A stretch of DNA of 64,000 nt from Halopseudomonas litoralis (GTDB taxonomy: Bacteria > Pseudomonadota > Gammaproteobacteria > Pseudomonadales > Pseudomonadaceae), in contig NZ_LT629748.1 in the NCBI RefSeq assembly GCF_900105005.1, positions 3,923,843 to 3,987,842 on the forward strand, given 5' to 3'. Under the pieces are notes generated by a model that saw nothing but the letters and a program-made list of their open reading frames with translations, searched no databases and was not told the origin of the DNA. The translations under genes and the position numbers were made by a program. Below, in pieces: positions 54,994-61,785 of the stretch. Position 1 is the stretch's first letter. Every line of letters starts with the position of its first letter.

Positions 54994-55683
54994 TCAAGTC
55001 CTTTCAATAAGGGCTGGCCCCTCGTTTCTCACGTTGCCCACACCGCGCTCGACCTGGTGCCACTCGAACGCTCCTACGGGTTCTGCCTTCTCTGCAACAA
55101 TAGATTCAGCTTCATGTGGAGATAGCTCAGGGTTTAGCCAATGCGCTGCGGTTTCTGGCGACAGCACGATCGGTCTGCGATCGTGTATATCCACCATTCC
55201 TTCGTCGCTGTCGGCTGTGATAATTACAAAGCCGTCCCCATCTTTTGGCTCGCTGCCGTCACGCCTGAACTGACCAAGTCCGGCAAAGTACATTGGCTGG
55301 TTGTCACGCCGGTGAATGTAATACGGTTGCTTTCTCTTCGGATCATCCTGATCCTTCACCCACTCATACCACCCATCCGCTGGCACGATGCAGCGCCCCG
55401 ATTCCCATATCGGCTTGAAGAATTTACCGGTGGCCGCAGTCTCGCTTCTGGCATTTATGGCCGGCGGACGTTTGCCCTTAGCCCAAAACGGCTCCCAGCC
55501 CCAGCGCACCAGGTCCCAGCACAGCCCGTCCGGATCTTGGTGCAGAATGCGCACCTTTGACCGGGGGGCTACGTTGTAACGGTTGACGGGTTCTGGGTCG
55601 ACAAAGTTTGCCATTGGCACGTCTAACCCAATCGGTTCGATGTACTCCCAGGGAATTCGGTACTGAGCAAAACGACCGCACAT
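54994..55683 (-). CDS. SOS response-associated peptidase (HMCES/YedK type)
   Basis: 229-aa SRAP-domain protein. The catalytic Cys is residue 2 (MCGRFAQ, Cys exposed after Met removal), with NVAPRSKVRIL, INARSETAATGKFF (Asn, Arg, Glu) and the conserved late HDRRPIVL segment (His). It forms a stable thiazolidine cross-link with abasic sites in single-stranded DNA and so shields them. The AGGTAG-type site precedes the ATG, and a LexA box lies about 50 bases upstream. Transfer is likely since it lies in the accessory region. Confidence 0.93.
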   Translation of the reverse strand: MCGRFAQYRIPWEYIEPIGLDVPMANFVDPEPVNRYNVAPRSKVRILHQDPDGLCWDLVRWGWEPFWAKGKRPPAINARSETAATGKFFKPIWESGRCIVPADGWYEWVKDQDDPKRKQPYYIHRRDNQPMYFAGLGQFRRDGSEPKDGDGFVIITADSDEGMVDIHDRRPIVLSPETAAHWLNPELSPHEAESIVAEKAEPVGAFEWHQVERGVGNVRNEGPALIERT

Positions 55684-55731
55684 GGCTACCTCCTATCAAC
55701 TCTTCGTTGACGACTCATGACAATATTAATA

Positions 55732-55747
55732 CTGTATGCATGTCCAG
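55732..55747 (-). promoter_or_regulatory. LexA (SOS) box
   Basis: CTG-N10-CAG arrangement CTGTATGCATGTCCAG, close to the gammaproteobacterial LexA consensus, about 50 bases upstream of the YedK-type gene. This fits DNA-damage induction of that gene. Confidence 0.65.
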
Positions 55748-56033
55748 TTCGTGTAGTGAGTCACGCTAATGAGTAGCAATGCAGTAACCATAGGCTCTTT
55801 GACCAGATCAACCATCGAGCTGCCGTTTTACGCCTGTCGAGTACCTGCCGGTTTCCCCAGTCCAGCGATTTTCCCATATCGTTTTTTATGTCAATGCGCA
55901 GGCCTGTTTTAATAAACATATATAAAACAATGATATACCGGATAAATAATCGATCTTGCCTACCTTAATAGCGCTGACAACTATCAGCGCGGTTCGCTTC
56001 CTTCACTGATTCCCGCCAAGATCCCACAATCGG
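55748..56033. other. Intergenic region at the right edge of the accessory region
   Basis: Gene-free sequence, AT-rich around 55915-55960. No repeat of the left-end tRNA-like fragment was found. The following cation transporter gene has lost its 5' part, so a rearrangement junction probably lies here. Confidence 0.5.
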
Positions 56034-56717
56034 TTGCTTCGCGCTTATCCGAGCAACGCCCTCTCAGTGCAACAAGCTGCGGGGGCTGCCCTTTTCAAAA
56101 GTGGCTTTCTTTTACTATTCAGCATCTTAATTATCGGTGAAGCCATCCGTAAGAGCTTCTTGGGCGTGGTGCCAGAGGCGGGGTGGATGGGTCTGATCGG
56201 TCTTGTTGCGCTCGCCGCCAACCTGAGCTGCCTGGCGTTGCTTTATAGTCACCGCAGCGACGACATCAATATGAGCTCGACTTGGTTGTGCTCGCGAAAC
56301 GATGTTATCGCTAACCTAAGCGTGTTAGGCGCGGCCGGGCTAGTCATGCTGACCCAGTCGCAGTGGCCGGATCTGATCGTTGGGGTGGCACTCGCGCTAC
56401 TGTACCTGCACTCTTCCGTTCAGGTCGGGCGGGATGCTTGGCCAAAGTGGCGCGGTCGCGATGAACAGCAAGGCGCTGGCAGTGAAGCTGGTGTCGTAGC
56501 CCCATCGAGTAGCTGCTGTAAACCTGATGCCGTGACGAAGCAAGAGGCCGGCTGTGAAACGAATGCCGTGGCACAACCGGCCGGCTGTTGCGAAAGCCGC
56601 ACCGTAACGCCCGCAGACACTTGCTGTGGAACGGGTTCGACAGAGGCTTTTTACAGACAGGGCATTTCCCATCCGAGAGCAGATGCAGCAGAAAAAAAGC
56701 GAGGGAGCCCTAAATGA
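56034..56717 (+). pseudogene. Cation diffusion facilitator, 5'-truncated, with cysteine-rich tail
   Basis: The 227-codon frame (TTG at 56034) matches only the C-terminal half of a CDF-type cation transporter: LLLFSILIIGEAIRKSFLGV, WMGLIGLVALAANLSCLALL, INMSSTWLCSRNDVIANLSV and WPDLIVGVALALLYLHSSV. The first two or three membrane helices with the HxxxD-type site are missing. After residue about 150 a hydrophilic tail carries repeated cysteine pairs (SSSCCKPD, GCET, AGCCES, TCCGTG), likely metal-binding. It lies upstream of the czc genes. It is probably inactive as a transporter. Confidence 0.7.
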
Positions 56718-56732
56718 CAAAATTGTCATTTA
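56711..56732. promoter_or_regulatory. Near-perfect palindrome, candidate operator
   Basis: Arms TAAATGACAA (56711-56720) and TTGTCATTTA (56723-56732) are exact complements around a 2-base centre. It overlaps the stop of the truncated CDF gene and lies about 77 bases before the PtrA-like gene. It could bind a metal regulator such as CzcR, or act as a weak terminator. Confidence 0.45.
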
Positions 56733-56808
56733 AGGCTAATCCTCTCGTCAGGCTTGAACTGGATAATAGCGGCATGGAATTCATACCCAATGCCAAGCCG
56801 AGGGCGCT

Positions 56809-57051
56809 ATGACATATCGCAACATGATGGCCGTATTTAGCATGGCTTTTGTCTTGATGGGAGCCAGTACAGCAGTGCAGGCTGAAGATGGGAGCTTGAA
56901 ATTGAGGACGATGCTTGCCGATCGTCACGGATATGGTCTGCCTCTTGATGAGCGTAAGGGCAATGAAGTAAAAGAGCGTAAGCAGCGTATCCTGAATAAT
57001 GATGAGTTATTCTTGAAAACGACAGAAAAATCAGATCCAGCGAACAGATAA
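56809..57051 (+). CDS. PtrA-like small periplasmic protein
   Basis: 80 aa with a clear signal peptide (hydrophobic residues 7-22, cleavage after STAVQA). The mature part, EDGSLKLRTMLADRHGYGLP then LDERKGNEVKER, resembles the co-regulatory protein PtrA N-terminal family that sits beside metal-responsive two-component systems in Pseudomonas. It is likely induced by metal and acts in the periplasm; mechanism unknown. It is followed by a terminator and then czcR. Confidence 0.75.
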   Translation: MTYRNMMAVFSMAFVLMGASTAVQAEDGSLKLRTMLADRHGYGLPLDERKGNEVKERKQRILNNDELFLKTTEKSDPANR

Positions 57052-57100
57052 TTTCAGTTTCATCTCTTGGGTAGTTACTCCTTCAACAAGAGATGTTTTA

Positions 57101-57123
57101 GGCGCCTTTGGGCGCCTTTTTTT
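57101..57123 (+). terminator. Rho-independent terminator
   Basis: GGCGCC (57101-57106) TTTG GGCGCC (57111-57116) then a run of seven T. A second stem, CATCTCTTG (57061-57069) with CAAGAGATG (57087-57095), lies just before it. Together they end the ptrA-like transcript. Confidence 0.88.
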
Positions 57124-57181
57124 ACAATTAGCGACGCCCGCGCATCAGAACACGAAGATGGAAGGCCAAAAAGGTGCAACG

Positions 57182-57856
57182 ATGCGAGTCTTGATCATCG
57201 AAGACGAATTGAAGACAGCCGAATATTTGCAACAAGGTCTAAGCGAATCTGGTTACACCGTTGACTACGCTTTAACGGGAACGGATGGAATACACCTGTT
57301 CAAAAGCCAGCAGTATGCTTTAGTAATATTGGACGTAAATTTGCCTGGCATGGACGGTTGGTCGATATTGGAGGATATTCGCCGCACTAGCGATGCGCGC
57401 GTAATGATGTTAACTGCTAGCGGCAGGCTGTCGAACAAGGTGAAAGGATTGGACCTGGGTGCAGATGATTATCTGGTTAAGCCCTTCGAATTCCCTGAAT
57501 TGCTGGCAAGAATCAGATCGCTTCTGAGGCGAAGTGAGAAACTGACTGAAACCGACTCTCTGAAAGTGGCTGACCTTGAGGTTGATCCCGCCAGACATCG
57601 TGCATACCGAGCAGGGCAGCGCATCGATCTGACTGTTAAGGAATTTTCCTTATTACATCTGCTCATGCGAAATTCTGGTGTCGTTATGACAAGAACTCAA
57701 ATAATTTCGTTAGTATGGGACATTAACTTCGATTGTGACACTAACGTAGTTGACGTCTCTGTCCGAAGGTTGCGCGCCAAAATAGACGAACCCTTTGACA
57801 GGAAGCTAATCCACACCCTGCGCGGGGTAGGGTATGTCCTTGAGGATCGCGGATGA
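57182..57856 (+). CDS. czcR: Heavy metal response regulator CzcR
   Basis: 224-aa OmpR/PhoB-type regulator. Receiver: MRVLIIEDELKTAEYLQQGL with acidic Asp pair, phospho-acceptor Asp in LVILDVNLPGMDGW (about residue 51), and conserved Lys in LVKPFEFPELLARI. Winged helix: EVDPARHRAYRAGQRIDLTV through VDVSVRRLRAKIDEPFDRKL to GVGYVLED. ATG 57182 gives the usual 224 aa; the frame is open to 57158. The stop overlaps the czcS start by four bases. It should activate czcCBA and other genes upon Zn/Cd/Co, as for IrlR/CzcR-type relatives. Confidence 0.88.
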   Translation: MRVLIIEDELKTAEYLQQGLSESGYTVDYALTGTDGIHLFKSQQYALVILDVNLPGMDGWSILEDIRRTSDARVMMLTASGRLSNKVKGLDLGADDYLVKPFEFPELLARIRSLLRRSEKLTETDSLKVADLEVDPARHRAYRAGQRIDLTVKEFSLLHLLMRNSGVVMTRTQIISLVWDINFDCDTNVVDVSVRRLRAKIDEPFDRKLIHTLRGVGYVLEDRG

Positions 57857-59244
57857 CCAAGCCTTTGAGTTTGTCGCTGCGAATTGGATTGTCTGTAGGT
57901 GTTATGGGATCAATTCTCGTTATTTTGATATTCAGTCAATCCTGGATGACGCTGCGCAATCAATTGGGAATAATTGCCGAGTCCAGGTTAGAACAAAAGT
58001 TAAATCAAATCGAACATGTAATATCAGAGTCTAACCTGTCGCTTGTTAAAGATACTAGCTCGCACCCGCTGGGCGACTTAGTGTCCGGCCATCCAGATCT
58101 AGGCCTGCTAGTATGCGATGCTCAAAGGCCGAATAAACTAAATTTTACGGTTGGCTCGGTGCCAAGTCATTTGCTAACTGGAAGTACTTGTGCCGTCGAA
58201 CCTGATACATATAAAAAACGACTCTCTCAGCATGGCATCGAGGCGCTAATAGAATCTAACATCGTGCGCATTGCCGGGAGCAATGAGAGTTTTCTGCTAG
58301 TACTCTTCAGTAATCGTTCCGATGATTCCGAACTGCTTAGTGCATACCTGAATTCGACCATATTAGCGGTGCCGCTGTTCCTGGTATTAATTGGGTTCGG
58401 ATCCTGGTGGATTGCCCGACGAGGAATGGCTCCGCTGAGCAACTTCAGAGAGCTGACTTCCATCGTTACCACAAATGATCTTGATGGAAGAATAATAACC
58501 TCTGGTCTGCCCGTGGAGCTTAAAGAGCTAGCAGACAGCGTAAATTTCATGTTGGGAAGGCTTGAGGGCGGCGTGCAACAACTTTCCGATTTTTCGGATG
58601 ATCTGGCCCACGAATTGCGATCTCCGATTACTAATCTAATGGGGAAAGCGCAGGTGGCTCTTTCTCGAGACAGATTATCCTCCGAATACAAAGAAACATT
58701 AGAATCATGTGTAGAAGAGCTCGGCAGAATATCTCGGATCGTTTCAGACATGCTCTACCTTTCGCAAGCTCTTCAGTCGGATTCAGCTGATCTGTCAGAT
58801 CAAATATCCTTAAAAAGAGAAGCTGAACAGGTAGTCGACCTGTTTAATATTATGGCTGAAGAAAAGGGAATATCGCTGACCGTCCAGGGAGACGGCGTTA
58901 TCGTGGGCGACAGGCTGATGGTGCAGCGAGCCATATCGAACCTACTATCGAACGCCATCAGACACGCGTCTCACCACAGCAACATTCCGATACTCATCGA
59001 GAGTCAAGGTCAATCTATCGTGTTGTCTGTGACAAACGATGGCCCCGGTATACCCGAAGAGCACACCGAAGCGATATTCAAGCGATTTTTTCGCGTGGAT
59101 AGCGGGCGCTCACGTGACGAAGGAGGGACTGGACTTGGTCTTTCGATCGTCCGTTCGATCATGCAGATCCATCAAGGCAGCGTGACTGTAAATACCAGCA
59201 CAGCCGGCCCTACGACATTCCAATTGTGGTTCAACCTTATGTGA
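57853..59244 (+). CDS. czcS: Heavy metal sensor histidine kinase CzcS
   Basis: 463-aa inner-membrane kinase. TM1 at about residues 11-30, periplasmic sensor to about 165, TM2 at about 170-190 (STILAVPLFLVLIGFGSWWI), then HAMP, the H-box FSDDLAHELRSPITNLMG (phospho-His near residue 256), N-box SNLLSNAIRHASHH and G-boxes DGPGIP and GTGLGLSIV. Layout fits the heavy-metal sensor kinase family (CusS/CzcS). The partner regulator overlaps upstream. AT-richer codon use than the downstream czcCBA genes hints that the regulatory pair has a different history. Confidence 0.88.
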   Translation: MTKPLSLSLRIGLSVGVMGSILVILIFSQSWMTLRNQLGIIAESRLEQKLNQIEHVISESNLSLVKDTSSHPLGDLVSGHPDLGLLVCDAQRPNKLNFTVGSVPSHLLTGSTCAVEPDTYKKRLSQHGIEALIESNIVRIAGSNESFLLVLFSNRSDDSELLSAYLNSTILAVPLFLVLIGFGSWWIARRGMAPLSNFRELTSIVTTNDLDGRIITSGLPVELKELADSVNFMLGRLEGGVQQLSDFSDDLAHELRSPITNLMGKAQVALSRDRLSSEYKETLESCVEELGRISRIVSDMLYLSQALQSDSADLSDQISLKREAEQVVDLFNIMAEEKGISLTVQGDGVIVGDRLMVQRAISNLLSNAIRHASHHSNIPILIESQGQSIVLSVTNDGPGIPEEHTEAIFKRFFRVDSGRSRDEGGTGLGLSIVRSIMQIHQGSVTVNTSTAGPTTFQLWFNLM

Positions 59245-59252
59245 GGTGGTTT

Positions 59253-60659
59253 ATGCTCGCCCTTATTTGTCGTCTACGTCCGGCCCGATGGCCGCGTCAG
59301 GCGAGGCTCCTGTTTGTCTGCAGTATGTTGGGGTTGTCAAACCTTGCTTGGGCAGCCGACCGCGAGACCGCAATACTGACCTTGCCTAAGGCACTAGCTC
59401 GTGTTCTGCAGTCCAGCCCCGAGTTGGCTGTTTATCCCTATGAAATCCGTGCCGCCGAAGCGCGAACCCTGCAGGCGGGCCTGCGACCCAATCCTGTTCT
59501 TTCCGTGGAAGTCGAAAATGTTCTTGGCAACGGAGCATTTTCGGGGGTTGATGCAATGGAAACCACCCTGGCATTGAGCCAAGTCATTGAGATGGGTAAT
59601 AAACGCAACTTGCGGCGCGACGTCGGCAGTTGGCAGCGCCAGGCGGTGGAGCGTGATTACGAGCTTGCTCGCCTTGATGTTCTGGCGGCAGCTGCAAGCC
59701 GCTATCTGGAAGTGGCGCAAACCCAGAGATTGTTGGATTTCTCCGAGCAGGTTGTTGAATGGACTTTAGCCGCTCAATCCGTGGCCAATAGACGTTTCGA
59801 CGCTGGTAGCGCAAGCAGGGCCGAGCTTGGTCGCGCACGAACGGATGCGATGCAGGCTGCGCTGGCGGTTAGCAATCTCGAGGTTCGGCTGGCGAATGCC
59901 AAGCGCCGCCTGGCAAGTTTGTGGGGGGACAGTGAACCGGATTTTGCGATTGTGGGCGCGGAACTTTTTTCATTGGTGGAGCTTCCGGACTTCGCCCGTA
60001 TTCGTACTCAACTCGAGCAAGCACCGCAATTGCAGCGATTTCTGACACAGGGCAGGTTACGCGAGGCCGAGCTTGAACTCGCTACCGCTCGCGGCCGACA
60101 GAACATTGAGGTCGGCGCCGGGTTCAAACACATTCGGGAAACGAACGATATCGGAATGGTGCTGCAGTTCTCCATGCCGCTGGGCGTTAATGACCAGAAT
60201 CAGGGAAATATCCAGGCCGCCCGTGAGGGCCTAGCGAAGCTCGATCTGGAAGAGGAGGCAACACGGGTCAAGATTTTTACCGAGCTACACAATGCATACG
60301 CACAACTGGAACAGACACGTAACCAGGTCACGGTACTGCGTAACGATATCCTGCCCGAAGCACGGGAGACTCTCGAGTTGATTCAGGACGGTTACAGGGT
60401 GGGGCGCTTCTCCTATCTCGAACTCGTGCAGGCCCGGCAGCAAGTGCTGGCCGTCGAGAACGACGCGGTTGTCGCCGCCACCGACTTCCATCAAACCCTT
60501 ATTACCCTTGAAACCCTGACGGGCCAGCCTCTGACGGGAAGCGGACAAATTCTTACCCGAGCCGATACCGCAAGCGGTGTGTCGTCCGAATTCCGTCTGC
60601 CCTACCTGGATGGATCCGCTGGTGCAGAGCAAACGTCACGACAGGAAGAATCTCGATGA
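59253..60659 (+). CDS. czcC: Outer-membrane factor of the heavy metal RND pump, CzcC
   Basis: 468-aa TolC-family outer membrane channel. The signal peptide covers about the first 35 residues (LLFVCSMLGLSNLAWAA), then two repeat halves with TolC-like helices: LRPNPVLSVEVENVLG, ARLDVLAAAASRYLEVAQTQ and VKIFTELHNAYAQLEQTRNQ, LIQDGYRVGRFSYLELVQAR. ATG 59253 with AGGTGG is chosen over the frame open to 59226. It lies eight bases after czcS and shares four bases with czcB, so regulator and pump genes may form one operon. Confidence 0.88.
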   Translation: MLALICRLRPARWPRQARLLFVCSMLGLSNLAWAADRETAILTLPKALARVLQSSPELAVYPYEIRAAEARTLQAGLRPNPVLSVEVENVLGNGAFSGVDAMETTLALSQVIEMGNKRNLRRDVGSWQRQAVERDYELARLDVLAAAASRYLEVAQTQRLLDFSEQVVEWTLAAQSVANRRFDAGSASRAELGRARTDAMQAALAVSNLEVRLANAKRRLASLWGDSEPDFAIVGAELFSLVELPDFARIRTQLEQAPQLQRFLTQGRLREAELELATARGRQNIEVGAGFKHIRETNDIGMVLQFSMPLGVNDQNQGNIQAAREGLAKLDLEEEATRVKIFTELHNAYAQLEQTRNQVTVLRNDILPEARETLELIQDGYRVGRFSYLELVQARQQVLAVENDAVVAATDFHQTLITLETLTGQPLTGSGQILTRADTASGVSSEFRLPYLDGSAGAEQTSRQEESR

Positions 60660-61771
60660 ACAAACTATTGAATCTGGTACTTGGCAGTTTGCTCCTGGCA
60701 GGGCTGCCGCTTCACAGCGCAATTGCGGTAACCGATCCAAAAGTGGAAACACGAGCCGCTCACACCGAGGAGGAAGCTTCGCATCAGCATGAATCGGAAG
60801 AGCCAGAAGCTGAAGCAGAACATTCTGAAGAGGAGCACGGTGAGCGGGAAGGTGACCATGCTGCGGAAGAAGCAGGACATGACGATCATGACGGTCATGC
60901 CGAAGAAGGTCAGGCTGAGGGCCACGAAGGCCACGAGGAGAACGAAGAGCCGGTTCTGACCCTTAGCGCTGATCTGTTACGCGAGTTCGGTGGTGAAATT
61001 GCCGTTGCTGACGCGGGTGTCATTCGCCAGCAGGTGTCATTGCCAGGCGAGATCCAACTGAACAAGGAAGCCGTCGCTCACATCAGTCCGCGTTTTGCGG
61101 CGAAAATCGTTGAGGTGCGGGCAAAGATCGGCGACAAGGTCAGTGCCGGCGAAACCCTTGCCGTGGCAGAGAGTTCTGAAACGCTTGCACGCTTCAACCT
61201 CACATCGCTGATCGACGGGGTGGTGATCAATCGGGACGTTACGTTGGGAGAACATTTGTCACCGGATGACACTGCCTTCGTGGTCGCGGATGTGTCTACT
61301 CTCTGGGCTGACATAGCGCTCTATCCCAAGCAAGTACCGTTGGTGGAGGTTGGTCAGCCGGTTCGTCTCAGTACCAGCTATGGCCCAGAGCCGGTTGATG
61401 CTCGCATCGACTATGTGGCCCCGTCGGTAGATGAGCGCACGCGTACTGGCCTGGCTCGAGTCTTCCTGCCAAATGAGAGCCGCGCATGGAAACCGGGTAT
61501 GTTCGTTCAGAGTGATATTGCCATTGGCGAGTACCCGGTAGACGTCGTAGTTCCCGAGGGTGCGATCATTGATTTGGAGGGTCAGCCAACGGTTTTTGTA
61601 CAGGAAGGCGAGCGCTGGGAGCCGCGGTCAGTGAAGCTCGGTCGCGACGATGGAAAAATGGTCGAAGTCCTGAGCGGTCTTGAACCCGGAGAAAGTTACA
61701 TTGTCGAGGGCGGTTTCGTGCTTAAGGCGCAGCTGCAGAAGAATGAATTTGAATCCGGTCACAACCACTAG
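60656..61771 (+). CDS. czcB: Periplasmic adaptor of the heavy metal RND pump, CzcB
   Basis: 371-aa membrane fusion protein. A signal peptide (about residues 1-25) is followed by a strongly acidic and His-rich stretch (about 33-100), likely to bind divalent metal ions, then the MFP core: lipoyl/barrel-sandwich segments HISPRFAAKIVEVRAKIGDK and VSAGETLAVAESSETL, and beta-barrel VRLSTSYGPEPVDARIDYVA. It links the inner-membrane CzcA to the CzcC channel. It is preceded by AGGAAG, overlaps czcC by four bases and is 14 bases before czcA. Confidence 0.9.
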   Translation: MNKLLNLVLGSLLLAGLPLHSAIAVTDPKVETRAAHTEEEASHQHESEEPEAEAEHSEEEHGEREGDHAAEEAGHDDHDGHAEEGQAEGHEGHEENEEPVLTLSADLLREFGGEIAVADAGVIRQQVSLPGEIQLNKEAVAHISPRFAAKIVEVRAKIGDKVSAGETLAVAESSETLARFNLTSLIDGVVINRDVTLGEHLSPDDTAFVVADVSTLWADIALYPKQVPLVEVGQPVRLSTSYGPEPVDARIDYVAPSVDERTRTGLARVFLPNESRAWKPGMFVQSDIAIGEYPVDVVVPEGAIIDLEGQPTVFVQEGERWEPRSVKLGRDDGKMVEVLSGLEPGESYIVEGGFVLKAQLQKNEFESGHNH

Positions 61772-61785
61772 CCCAGGAGAACAGT

